From NCBI GenBank assembly GCA_013397865.1, contig VZTI01004801.1:1027107-1091106 (forward strand): 64,000 nucleotides of DNA. The letters run 5' to 3'. The position numbers and the translations under genes are program-made. Numbering within the stretch: the stretch's first letter is position 1; each line of letters opens with the position of its first letter. The notes below the pieces were generated by a model. The model worked only from the letters and a program-made list of their open reading frames with translations. It did no database searches and was not told the DNA's origin. The stretch comes from Struthidea cinerea. Taxonomy: Eukaryota; Chordata; Aves; Passeriformes; Corcoracidae. Shown piece after piece: positions 22,401 through 32,340 of this stretch.

Positions 22401-25400
22401 CTGTCCAGTTCCCTTACAATGAGTTTTGCTGCTCTAAGTGTCACATCTGAGATACCCAGAACAACTCCTTATTTAGTTACCTGTTGACTCACTGGATGAG
22501 GACTTGGAATTGGTCTGGGGGATAAATCCTCATCTTCCACACCAGAGTCATGATCACTTGCTGACAACTTGCTGGGTGAAGAGCCCTGGGCAGGACTAAA
22601 CCCAAAATAAATCAAAGTAAAAATGTTTGCTTGTCAGTTTTGGCAGCAGTAAGATGAAACTTCATGTTTTTCGATGTGCCATCTACAATGCATCATTTTT
22701 CCAGGAAGCAGTTACTATCCATCTTCTCCCTGGTCAGCTGGGGAGTTCACCCAGCAAACAGTGCTAAGATCAAACAGTGGAAATATAAATGCTGCTTTTG
22801 GGCAAGGAGATACAAACCCTCTCTCCCCACAGCCTCACACAAACACACCTTTTAAGTGACATTCTAACAGCAAAGCACTGATTTATATTTGAAAGATAGG
22901 AGGTGCTACAGTGACGATTGCAACATTGTTTGAAGGAAAATAAAGGCCATCTTATAGATAAAAATTTGATGGATAAGCCAGGTTCTTAAAAATCACTAAG
23001 GTTCAACCTATCCAGGTCTTGAAGCTCTGAAAAGTGGAAAGAAAAAAGGAATTTTTACCAACTTAAGTAGATTTCAGTTAGAGATTTGCTTCAAAGGACA
23101 GGTCTCCCTTAAAGCTTAATACAGTGAACAAAGCCTCATCAGTGAGGAAGCCTTTTTAGAAACACCCACTGTATAAATTACAACCACCAGTACCAAGTAG
23201 TTTTTTTTGGAATACAGTCATCTTACTTGAAAACAATTAACTCTAGGAATAAAAAAAAGCACATACACAGATTTTAATGCAAGAAAGTGCATGCACAGCT
23301 AAACTGACACACAGCACAGAACAGACCAAAAACTTCATCCAATAAATATTTCATTTTTGCATACAAATGGCATCTGAAAGATTTACCTTTTGATTGGTAG
23401 TTTCTTGCAAATTCTGCTGAAGAACTCAGTTTCTGCATTTTGGTTTTCTGCACTCAACTCAAACTGGATAGGGCTCTTGTCTGATGGTTCAACATTCTGG
23501 AATGAAGTGTTCCATATTTGTGAAGCACGAAACCTTCAAACCTTCAATCACTGAGGCACTACTCCCAAAGAAACAGCTTTAAGGACATTTATGTGATTAT
23601 TTGCTGCTTGCCCTCTACTTTCAAATTTTTCACCACTACAAGGAAGCAGGCAACTTCCCTTCCTGTTCAACACTGTTCCCCTGCTACTCTGTAAAGTAGT
23701 TGGGCTAATTATAGGCATGAGCAGATGCTTCCTCACTGTAACTGCTCAGATACTCCTCCAGGGCTGTCACCACTACAGGAAACAGCAAACGTTCCTGTAC
23801 TGTTTCACACACCACAGCTGGGCAGCTCCTGGAGACAACAGAAGTGAGCTTCTGTGGAGAGATCTGTCATCTTCAGAAAGCTAAGCTGTCCCTAGGCTAA
23901 AGGTAGGAGGCAGCCCTGAAAACAAGGAAATTCAATTGGGAAAAGAACTGTGGAGATAGCACAGGACACATGTTATACTCACTGCTTCTCTGACAGAGCA
24001 TAGCAGCATTTATTGAGCAAATTAACAACTGCAGGTTCTGCACAAGCCTAGGAAGACACAAAAGGAACTGAGATTTCCTAGAACTTCCTCAAACCTTACT
24101 AGCCATCTCCCAGACACGGTATCAAATTCTTTCAAAGAGTTATTTTGCACAAAGATAAAATTTGCAATTGATAAAATTTGATGAAATTAGTAACCACTGA
24201 ATTCCTTTTCGCATTCAACTTCAAGCAAAGCATGATGTTCGGTTTTGCTCTCCAGCAAGCATCACCCAGAGCAGCTGTCAGATGTGGCCAAGGTGCACAC
24301 AGAACACCAGAGTAACAAATGCTATAGGAAGTCTGAGTCTCTGCTCAGAAGGCCAGAAGGTCACCAGCAGGAAGGAACACTAATCAAGTACAACACAGCA
24401 CAGTACATTTACAAGGCAGATACTTAATGGTATTACAAAAGTGAGCAGTGCTGAGTTTGGAAGTAATTTCTCAATTTGAGGGACAAACTGAATGTACAAT
24501 AATCACAGGGAAAAAGCAGCTTTATAGAGCTACATAATTTTCAAACACTGCAGATCCATTTGGGTCACATTACATAATGACTCCTTTAAGGCAAATTTTG
24601 AAGCACCACAATGCAGCAAGAAAGCAAGACACTTACTTTGAAGAGGTGAACTGTTTCATGGCAAGTTAGGATCTGAAACCCCAGCTCAGTCTGCCCACTG
24701 CACGGAACACACTCATAAAACTCCGGTTCCTTGTGTGTCAATGAATAAAGCACAATAAGAAAACTTCCAGATTCTGAAGAAACCCTAAACCAGAAGAAAA
24801 TCACATCTTTAAATAACTTAAACAGGAAGAAGGACCTTAGATTTTCAATACAGTGAGCAAATTTTCACACAGTTTAGCAAACTGGTGGAGCACATTTGGA
24901 GTGGTGCTGAGCTGTAGATAGTGCAGATGGATTTATGACTGTAGCCACATGCAAGAGCCAAAGAAAAGTAGAGAAATGGGAATAATTAATCTCCTTTGTA
25001 TTTCAAACCTTTACGATCACTTAATACTTTAAATGAAGTCCTGGAAGACTTCAAGCATAACACAGAAGAAAACATCTGTAAGAATGATATTGTGTTTTAT
25101 TTTCTTTTTAGCTTTTAATTGAAGATGCATTATAAAGACACTCAGTGACTCGGTTATCCCTAAACACTCAAAAAACATTCATTAGCAAACAGATTTTTTT
25201 TAAGGAAAATTATATTGAAGCTCTTTTTCTACAAGTCAAGAACAGTGAGTAACAACAATCAGCACTTAAAACAAGTCCAAGGACAATGACAATAATGTGT
25301 GTTTCCAGGAAAAGGTAGAACTGCTTTCAAAACAGTTTTTCTTTTTATAGCACTTGTAACATGCTTGTTTGTGGGTTTTTTTATTTGTTTGCTTTTTTAT

Positions 25401-28400
25401 TAAATTATATATGTGATAGAAAAAGCAGTAGAAATGTGCTTGAAAAGCACATTCATACAACTCCAAAATTATACTTCCAGCTCAAAGAGTTAAAAATGTA
25501 TGATGCACAGATAAGGCAGTTAACCTGCAGAGGTTAATGCTGTTTGCATGGTTCATCAAATCTCCCTAATCCATGATGGAATCAGTGAAAGTTAATGAGA
25601 GTCAAGCATCTAACTTGCCTATCTAATAATCTAATTGGTCTCTTATCTGTGTTTGGACATATTTCAGTTGTTAAGGGAAAGAAGTCTATTTTGTAATTGC
25701 AAACACATCTGTTCACCAAATGTGGTTGTATTTCGTAATTTAAAAACAAGTGTGGTCAATCAGAAGTGCTTATGCATACAGCATATTTTAAAGTCTCATT
25801 CAGCTGAGGTGCAGTTTCAAACTACAAACACCTGAACTCTCTCCCAGCTTCCATCCAGATAGAACTTGGCAAACGTTACAAGGGAAAAGATGTAGACAAT
25901 GAGGAACGATTATCCACTAACATCACAATGAAAAGATACCCCAGAATGCAAACACACTTACAAAAACTGAACATTTAACAGGAAGTCATAACAAGACAGC
26001 AGAGGCTGTCAAATCTATATGCTTCAATATGTTGGTCAGCCACAACCAGGAAGAAAACTTATCTCAAAGAAAATACCCCTAAGAAAAGTTCAAAACCAAA
26101 ACCCCACCACTGTTTAAACTACTGTTTCCTGCTTGTGGCTTCTTATTTAAACTAAAATGCAGTGACCTTAATGATATTAAATGTTTACCCCTCTTCTGAC
26201 TTCGAGATACCAGCTCAGCTTTCCAACAGTTTGGTCACAGAAAATTTTTGTGCAGAAGCCAAAACCAAAAAGAGTATTTAAGCCAGACAGCCTTACCTCT
26301 ATACAACCTCTAAATCACAGAATTTCCTCAAATATCTTTGAGGAAAGCCCATGTTGTCATGCATTTCTGTGGAATACTTTTTTAGGCAGCCAATAGCTTC
26401 TATGTTTTACCCATAAAAGTGACTTGCCTTTCTTGAATTGAAGAACTGAACAAATATCGCAAGCAACAGGCCCAGACTTGAGGACTACAGATATGAGTAA
26501 CTCCACTCAGCCAACTAGAAAGAAGAAAAAAATCTCATTAGAGACAGTTCTGTTGCCAAGTTTTTGCTATGTAATCTCTCAGATACATCTCAAATCAATG
26601 TGTGTATTAATCTGGACAAACACTTACACTCCAACTAATGGCAGAGCATAAGCCTTGGGATCAGACTCAAGAAGCAAAAGCAATTTCCGTGTTTGGTCCA
26701 TAGTAAGGTAGCTGAAAGAAAGCAAAAGTTGGGTTTTTTTAGTATTTTGAAAGGCAGTTTTTCAGAAAAAAAATCCTGAAGAGGTAAGTACAAGTTTAGA
26801 AAATACTGTAAGAAAAGAAGTTTGAGGAAAAAAAATTAAAAAATCAAAACTACTCTTACTCCATACACTTACAGCAACTCCTCAGCTTTTCGTCAATTCC
26901 CTGTGTATCAAAAAGTTATCAAGGACAAAATTTATTTAGTACTATTTGTAGTATTTTAGTGAATACTAGAATTAGTATTCATAACAAATCCAGAAGTACA
27001 AGTAATGCTAAATTTGAAGAGTAACCTTTAGAGAGGCATTCGTAAAGTCCCTCTCCAAATAAAATGACATTCAGTTGCTTCAAATTATTTCCCTGATCTA
27101 TCCTTAGCTCATCCTACTAAATTAGTTACCAGTCAGAATGATGACTCCCCAATCCCATCTCAGAAACACAATTAACAAAAAAAAGCTTTGGTTTGCATTA
27201 ATCTGATTTTCATTGTAGGGCAAGCACTGATGTTGTTTAAAAAGCTGGAAGCTGTTTGTATTTATTATGTTAACTAGAGGTGTGTTCCCCTGGCCCAGCA
27301 GGAAGATCCTTTCACTGAAGCCAAAAGCAAGAACTCCAGTTAATGCTTTTGCTCCACCCCATTTCCTGTTTCTTGTTTTAATATGTTTCCAAGGCCAGAA
27401 AACACGTTATTTTTATGCCAGTTATTTTACTAAAAAGCAAAGGAAAGTTGAGATCTCTCCTACCAACCTCCTTTAGGAAAGGCAACGAACTGACAGGCAA
27501 GTTTGACAGTTTTAGCACCACCTGTTACTCACCCACATTTATAAGTTCCTTGAACTTGTGCAATATTCATAGGACTGTTCAAATTTCTTGCTAGCGCTGT
27601 TGGAATAATTGGGACAGACTTCACAGGGGTGTATTCCAAAATATTTGCCACAGTAAGAGAAGCCCAGCGAAAATTAAAATGCAGATTATCCAGGTTTTCT
27701 GTGAAAACAATGTGAGCTCTAACAGTGAGCAGTTTAGAAAGATCCAGAGATTCTTTACTGCACAGACTCTGCTGCAGACCCTAGAAGTAAGGAAAAAAAA
27801 AAGAGTCAAATACACTAAATTATTTTCACGTGATTACCATGATTCAAGATGCATTACACTAGGAGCTCAAATCATTCATCACAGCTACTATTGCAATAAG
27901 TGCTATACAAAAAGCCATTAACCCAGGTCTCCAAAGCTCACTGCTCTACTGAATATAAGGAATGATGCAGAATACACTTGAAAATTAGCTATGCACACCT
28001 TAGCATTGTCTTATGACGTGTTAGAAAACCTGGGGTTACTTCAATTATATAAAAATTAATATAATAACAGACATCTAAAAGGCTAGAGCTGATTTGTCAA
28101 AGTTTTCTTACTTGCATTTAATAAATTTGTAATTTAACATCTGGATGTATCATCATGAGAAAGTTCAGATGTGAAGCAAGCTTAATTTGTATTACAAAAC
28201 ACTACACACTACAACAGCTACAGGGAAAAGTTTACAGGAATGGAAAGTGCATTTACTAGATTACATGACTACAGCAGAGCACAGAAGCAACAGGCACACA
28301 TTTCAGCTATGGCTGCTAACCTACACAGAGCTTTACAAGCTTTGGGTGAGTCACTTGCCTAGCAACACTTCAGCAACAACTGCCTAAATACTGCAACTCA

Positions 28401-29604
28401 TGAATGACAGTTTTGAGGAAAAAAAGAAAAAAAGCTGTTTTCTCTTCTTAAAATAACTCTGCTGCTATCACTTTTGTTTTGCTGGTTTTGGTGGTTAGAC
28501 CAGCTGAAAAACTTTGGCCAGTCGGCAAGATTTGAGTCCAAGATTAAAGACTGTGTGATCCTTACACACCTGTGAGGACTAACTGATTTCAACAGTTTGC
28601 AATGACACTCAAGCAGCTCATTTCACACACTTACATAGTCTTGCTTCAGCCATAACCTTGCTGTGTTGGAAATCAAGCCCTGTACATAGTCCAGCATCCT
28701 GCCTAGCAGACAGTTCACTGTTTAAGAGACCCCAAAGTTCCTAAGAGCTGCCTACCTTGAAAGCCAAGCTGATATCTTCAACACTGTACACTACAGTATT
28801 ATCTGAACAAGGTCCCCAGGCATTAACTGTACATGGAATCAAAAAGTCTCCAGGAAGGGATGCAGTTGGAATTTTGCCCAATCCACCAGCAACTTCTCGG
28901 CCAGGATCAAAGCGGTCTATTGTTAGCGTTACACCTTCCCCATCTTCAAAATAAATAAATAAAGTTAGAGTCCAAGGGCAACAACTCAGGCTCCTTAATG
29001 ACAGCTTAACCAACCAAACAATATTGCCTGTCTACCTCATGTTTAGCATTACCTTCATCTACTGCCAGGGTCCCAAGCAAAAAACAGGAAAATGATTTCT
29101 TTTCATTCTGCTTAGCATGGCGATAGGCAAGCCGCAAGGTTTTCTCCACCAGAGATAGTCTGGGGTTTCTAAAAAGAGACAATAAACAAGTTTAAGTCAC
29201 AAAGTCTTTTTAATGCTTGTTTTTAAAAAGTATCACTTATCCATGTGGGAAGAAAACGGAAAGAAATTTTAAGTTACTTTAGACTGATGCGTCTTCAAGC
29301 CACTGGACTGTGTTACACAAAGCAATGGAAACTCAAATCTTTCCAATGAAAATCCCTACATGCTTAGAGCAAACACACTGCTTCCTTTTCCACTGGGCCT
29401 TGTCATGCAACAGAATCAAAGGATAAAATGAGGCTTTGCATCACACAATCCATAATTTGTTTTAACCCTTAGCTTTCCCGAAAAGGTTATTGATACCTGT
29501 AATAGGTGATGTGTGCGCCAATGACATCGCCCATGGGGACTGGGTCCCAAAGTACACACTTGGACAGAGGGAAACTGAAAGGGACCATCCTTTTGGGAAC
29601 AAAT
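12617..29604 (-). CDS. STIL: STIL centriolar assembly protein, 15 coding exons, first few residues not found
   Basis: STIL (SIL, the Ana2/SAS-5 homologue) is a centriole duplication scaffold. It binds and is phosphorylated by PLK4, recruits SAS-6 and binds CPAP/CENPJ; its loss causes microcephaly (MCPH7) in people. Fifteen exons join in phase with no internal stop, giving about 1304 residues plus the missing start; human is 1287. In order: N-terminal domain (RMVPFSFPLSKC, VTLTIDRFDPGREV, TASLPGDFLIPC), CPAP-binding DSGVEDEDLSPRPIPSPHPV, a long low-complexity exon ending in the PLK4-binding coiled coil (LSPDAYRLLTEQDRQLKLLQ), the C-terminal SAS-6-binding STAN module (SMEANAIALKYLSENQL to NNMSFATKKYMKRYGL) and the end LRQLPKLF. 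Human residues upstream of the first exon (MEPIYPFARPQMNT) have no counterpart found here. All introns are GT-AG except one GC-AG. Confidence 0.97.
15268..15521 (-). CDS. STIL: STIL exon (GQVNQLLK to VENAS)
   Basis: 254 nt between acceptor TTTCTGTAG and donor GTAAAA. It begins GQVNQLLKSS (human GQVNHLL) and has ATLKQLRSLGVAVDSP near its end. A KEN tripeptide (codons at 15291-15299) lies in GDMKENTHKVENA. Start phase 0 and end phase 2 fit both neighbours. Confidence 0.95.
16143..16335 (-). CDS. STIL: STIL exon (AGNVSQAL to KLYQDLL)
   Basis: 193 nt between acceptor CTCTTCCAG and donor GTAATT. It ends SEEQKLYQDLL, which continues into GQVNQLL as in human YQDLLGQVNHLL. The rest is Ser/Gln/Glu-rich and divergent. 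Confidence 0.92.
18185..18410 (-). CDS. STIL: STIL exon (GASLFWNTASEK to NQNTPQ)
   Basis: 226 nt between acceptor TTGTCCTAG and donor GTAAGT. It encodes (G)ASLFWNTASEKQGN, then VVDMPSFVESIHLVEEGTNQ. Human has STGASLFWNAAGE at the same join. Both ends carry split codons that match their neighbours. Confidence 0.94.
19163..19328 (-). CDS. STIL: STIL exon (IQRLLEAQ to VSVAVSTG)
   Basis: 166 nt between acceptor CGTTACAG and donor GTAAGG. It begins IQRLLEAQ, which completes the PLK4-binding coiled coil started in the preceding exon, and ends KSVSVAVSTG. The middle is divergent and richer in GC than its flanks. Confidence 0.95.
20628..21680 (-). CDS. STIL: STIL large central exon
   Basis: 1053 nt (351 codons, phase 0 at both ends) between acceptor TCCCTTCAG and the weaker donor GTTTGT. 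It starts VTRVFPSVPELSLILDGSFI and ends GLSPDAYRLLTEQDRQLKLL. The middle is Pro/Ser/Gln-rich and probably disordered, with two Cys clusters (PPCCPACSCPCP and CPNVCCNPG) at positions where human also has Cys-rich stretches. The final part is the conserved coiled coil that contacts the PLK4 polo-box. Confidence 0.96.
22481..22595 (-). CDS. STIL: STIL exon with CPAP-binding motif
   Basis: 115 nt between acceptor GGGTTTAG and donor GTAACT. It encodes ASDHDSGVEDEDLSPRPIPS followed by PHPVSQQ, the conserved proline-rich segment bound by the TCP domain of CPAP/CENPJ. Confidence 0.97.
23387..23496 (-). CDS. STIL: STIL exon (NVEPSDKSP to KKLPIK)
   Basis: 110 nt between acceptor TTCATTCCAG and donor GTAAAT. 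It encodes NVEPSDKSPIQFELSAENQN and then AETEFFSRICKKLPIK, matching human [20 protein letters not shown]. In human the preceding exon ends LFK directly before NVEP, which fixes this acceptor. Confidence 0.95.
24637..24784 (-). CDS. STIL: STIL exon (VSSESGSF to ETVHLFK)
   Basis: 148 nt between acceptor TGGTTTAG and donor GTAAGT. It encodes (R)VSSESGSFLIVLYSLTHK, EPEFYECVPC and HETVHLFK, matching human VFSESGSFIIVLYSMTHKEP. It is part of the folded N-terminal region. Confidence 0.96.
26428..26514 (-). CDS. STIL: STIL exon ending at a GC donor
   Basis: 87 nt after acceptor CTTTCTAG, encoding WLSGVTHICSPQVWACCLRY and then LFSSSIQE(R). The downstream intron starts GCAAGT after exon end AAAG: the standard form of a GC-AG intron. 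The next exon supplies the missing base of Arg, so the join gives ERV exactly as in human. Confidence 0.96.
26628..26711 (-). CDS. STIL: STIL exon (YLTMDQTRK to LPLVGV)
   Basis: 84 nt between acceptor TTCTTTCAG and donor GTAAGT. It encodes (G)YLTMDQTRKLLLLLESDP, then KAYALPLVG(V), nearly identical to human. Confidence 0.97.
27533..27780 (-). CDS. STIL: STIL exon (GLQQSLCSKES to QGTYKCG)
   Basis: 248 nt between acceptor TTACTTCTAG and donor GTGAGT. It encodes LCSKESLDLSKLLTVRAHIV, then FNFRWASLTVANILEYTPVK, IIPTALARNLN and AQVQGTYKC, collinear with human SKDSLDCGKLLSLRVHI through QVQGTYKYG. Confidence 0.96.
28756..28943 (-). CDS. STIL: STIL exon (GEGVTLTIDRFDPGREV to AFK)
   Basis: 188 nt between an unusual AT-rich acceptor (TTTATTTTGAAG) and donor GTAGGC. 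It encodes GEGVTLTIDRFDPGREV, TASLPGDFLIPC and VYSVEDISLAFK. This is one of the best conserved parts of vertebrate STIL. Confidence 0.97.
29053..29168 (-). CDS. STIL: STIL exon (NPRLSLVEKT to GTLAVDE)
   Basis: 116 nt between acceptor CTTTTTAG and donor GTAATG. It encodes NPRLSLVEKTLRLAYRHAKQ, then FSCFLLGTLAVDE, matching human EKTIRLAYRHAKQNKK and SCFLLGSL. Both split codons fit. Confidence 0.97.
29497..29604 (-). CDS. STIL: STIL first recognised coding exon
   Basis: 108 nt between acceptor CTTCCCAG and donor GTATCA. It encodes (R)FVPKRMVPFSFPLSKCVLWD and ends HITYYR. In human about 14 residues (MEPIYPFARPQMNT) come before the Arg. The exon starts with the last base of a codon, so another coding exon, or initiation at the internal Met of KRMVPF, must lie upstream. 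I could not find such an exon between 29605 and the gap. Confidence 0.95.
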
Positions 29605-30752
29605 CTGGGAAGATCACAGAGACAAAAAAAAAAAGGATTAAGGTACATAGTTATCTTACAATGTTTAAAAGAAGGAACAAAAGCACGACACAGTTAAGAA
29701 AACCAAGAAATAGGATACATAAACTGTTGGAACTTTTTTTGTTTCAAGTCCAAGCTAACAAAGCAGAAACCTTGTCCTACGAAGTTGTCAGAGTTACAAA
29801 GTCAACCCAAAACTTTTATTGTCCACCTGACATTTTCTTTGTGGAACCTTGGAAGGTGTGTAGGCCAAAATACAAGTTTGCAGATAAAGTTTAAGGAAAA
29901 GCTACTCTGGATATAATTTAGGGAAAAAAAGAGTTATCATGAATTAGAAACTCCCATGGCACATAAAAACGGATTTAGCAAATTTAACACTAGATCAGCT
30001 TCCCAAAGCCCTGTTTCAGTCTTTGGATTTCAAGTGAGCATTCAAACTGCTTAAACTTTGAAGACTTCTGAAATAAAGCTCTGGCTTAACTCAAATAATA
30101 CAGCGCAAAACTTGCAGTCAGACTTCAAAGAGCCCTGAAGATATTAGTATGTAATCACATTAACTTATTTACACGAGCAGGATTAGATTTTTTTGAGGCG
30201 CCTAAACAGAGTAACATACAAAACAATTGACAGCCCATATAATTTGGCAAACACCTCAGTACCATTCAACAAATAAGCAAGAAGTCTCTTTGTAGTTATC
30301 TCAAGCATGAAACTTTGCCAAGCAAAGGTGCTTCCTCTGCATTTCAACTTGCCAGGAAAGAACTTTATTTTTAAGGCAGCCCTCTAAGGAACTCAGCCCC
30401 CTCTCATGTTTCCAGCGGCAGTTAATTAATTCCCATTAATAGCCAAGTGCCCAAATAAGCCTCAAACTTAAGTCTGTAAAAGAGGAAACTTTTTTAAAGC
30501 CCCACTGCTCCATTTGACAAGCACGAAGCAGAAACCCACTCCCCCCCGCCTCTCTAGCTCTTTATACCCAGAGCCGCACTCGCAGAGGGGCACCGGCCGC
30601 GGTGTGCCCGGCGGGGCTGGGGGCGATGCGGGCCCTCCCGGCGCCGAGCGGGTACCTCAGATCTGGGCCGGGCCGAACGGGGTCGGGGCAAGGCCGCAGC
30701 TCTGCGCTCTCCTCTTCTCCCTCTCCCAGCGCGGGGCCTGCCCGCTGCAGCC
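29605..30752 (-). other. STIL: STIL 5' region: intron and probable untranslated exon
   Basis: The part nearest the coding exon is AT-rich and intron-like; from about 30.54 kb it becomes GC-rich. On the minus strand a possible 5'UTR exon ends ...CAGATCTGAG before GTACCC (30656), and a TATAAA lies at 30561-30566. No convincing start codon exon with human-like sequence was found. The first exon and start of STIL may lie in the gap that follows. Confidence 0.4.
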
Positions 30753-31439
30753 NNNNNNNNNNNNNNNNNNNNNNNNNNNNNNNNNNNNNNNNNNNNNNNN
30801 NNNNNNNNNNNNNNNNNNNNNNNNNNNNNNNNNNNNNNNNNNNNNNNNNNNNNNNNNNNNNNNNNNNNNNNNNNNNNNNNNNNNNNNNNNNNNNNNNNNN
30901 NNNNNNNNNNNNNNNNNNNNNNNNNNNNNNNNNNNNNNNNNNNNNNNNNNNNNNNNNNNNNNNNNNNNNNNNNNNNNNNNNNNNNNNNNNNNNNNNNNNN
31001 NNNNNNNNNNNNNNNNNNNNNNNNNNNNNNNNNNNNNNNNNNNNNNNNNNNNNNNNNNNNNNNNNNNNNNNNNNNNNNNNNNNNNNNNNNNNNNNNNNNN
31101 NNNNNNNNNNNNNNNNNNNNNNNNNNNNNNNNNNNNNNNNNNNNNNNNNNNNNNNNNNNNNNNNNNNNNNNNNNNNNNNNNNNNNNNNNNNNNNNNNNNN
31201 NNNNNNNNNNNNNNNNNNNNNNNNNNNNNNNNNNNNNNNNNNNNNNNNNNNNNNNNNNNNNNNNNNNNNNNNNNNNNNNNNNNNNNNNNNNNNNNNNNNN
31301 NNNNNNNNNNNNNNNNNNNNNNNNNNNNNNNNNNNNNNNNNNNNNNNNNNNNNNNNNNNNNNNNNNNNNNNNNNNNNNNNNNNNNNNNNNNNNNNNNNNN
31401 NNNNNNNNNNNNNNNNNNNNNNNNNNNNNNNNNNNNNNN
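30753..31439. other. assembly gap, 687 N, over the STIL/CMPK1 promoter
   Basis: A run of N between two GC-rich flanks, exactly where divergent STIL and CMPK1 transcription should start. Any open frame spanning it is meaningless. Confidence 0.99.
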
Positions 31440-32340
31440 GTGCCACAGTCACAGCCCCGGTCACAGCCCCGGCCTCGGCCCCGCTGCTCCCCGCCCGCCC
31501 CTCGGCCGCCCCACGGCCGCCGCCCCGCCGCCGCTGTCCTGCTGCTGCAACGCCGCCGCCTCCTTCTCCTCATGAAGCCCGTCGTCGTCTTCGTCCTCGG
31601 CGGGCCCGGGGCGGGCAAGGGGACGCAGTGCGCTCGCATCGTGGAGGTGAGGTGGAGAGTGTGCGGGACTGCGCGGCCTGGCGATCCGCGGCACCCCGGT
31701 CGCGGCGGGCCCTGGGAGTTGTAGGATCCCTCTGTGGGGTCCGTGACCCTCTTTGGGGTGGTTGCTTGGGGGCTTGTGTCCCCCTCTGCTCGGTGGCGGG
31801 ACCCTCATCTGCCTTTCAGCCTGGTCCCTTGTCGAGCCTCCACCCATTCCTCGCCCCTTCGAGGCGATAAATAAAAATAACTGACCCATATCTCCCCCTC
31901 AGTGGGTGAAGTGGTGGGGCAGCCCCTCCGTTCCCTTCCAGGCCCTGTCAGGCCGCCTAGCCTTTCCCCTTCTCCTGCCTTTTCCCTCAGTCCCGCGGGA
32001 CAGACACACTGGTGGGTCTGCCTGCGCTGGCATCCACACTGGGGACACCACTGGGGTTTTTACATCCACTTTGGGGACACCCACTCGGGGTCTGGAGGCT
32101 GCCCCAGTTTCGGCCGGCCGGGAGCACCGACTGCCCGCTGTGCCTTGGCGGAGGGGCAGGCCAGCGGGCCTGGAGAAGTTCCCGGCCGCCCGGGCGGTGC
32201 TGCCTTGTCCGGCCAGTCCTGCAGCCCATCCCGAGTGGGTGGCTCCGTACACGTCTGCGTGGCCACGTAGGTGGCTGCGGGGCTGCCACCCGGATGCTGA
32301 GGCAGCCGGGGTTGTGGCCTGGGAGAGGACGTGAGGTGTC
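31440..32340 (+). promoter_or_regulatory. CMPK1: CpG island at the CMPK1 5' end
   Basis: CpG-rich sequence right of the gap, covering CMPK1 exon 1 and the start of intron 1. Together with the GC-rich left flank it suggests one shared bidirectional promoter for STIL and CMPK1, with the core lost in the gap. Confidence 0.7.
31572..31646 (+). CDS. CMPK1: CMPK1 exon 1, P-loop
   Basis: 25 codons, MKPVVVFVLGGPGAGKGTQC then ARIVE, before donor GTGAGG. It holds the Walker A loop that binds the ATP phosphates. The upstream sequence is in frame without a stop back to 31440. Confidence 0.96.

Larger units (their letters stand above)
13437..29496 (-). other. STIL: STIL introns
   Basis: The introns between the STIL exons total about 12.3 kb. 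No retroelement or RNA gene was recognised in any of them. They are AT-rich (about 60-65% by eye), with only short A or T runs. The largest are 13437-15267, 16336-18184, 19329-20627, 24785-26427 and 21681-22480. Confidence 0.6.

Noticed and set aside
23497..23533. Extended 5' edge for the STIL NVEP exon (RFRASQIWNTSFQ)
   Set aside because: Human STIL joins LFK directly to NVEP, and the CCAG acceptor at 23497 fits in phase. The longer edge has a poor acceptor and works only with the unproven 65-nt exon.
30506..30516. ATG (MEQWGFKK) downstream of the TATAAA as a STIL start
   Set aside because: Not similar to the human start, no suitable donor in the right phase, and the frame stops without joining the next exon.
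30514..31870. Open frames of 300-420 codons spanning the large gap
   Set aside because: Most of each frame is N; only the CMPK1 exon inside is real.
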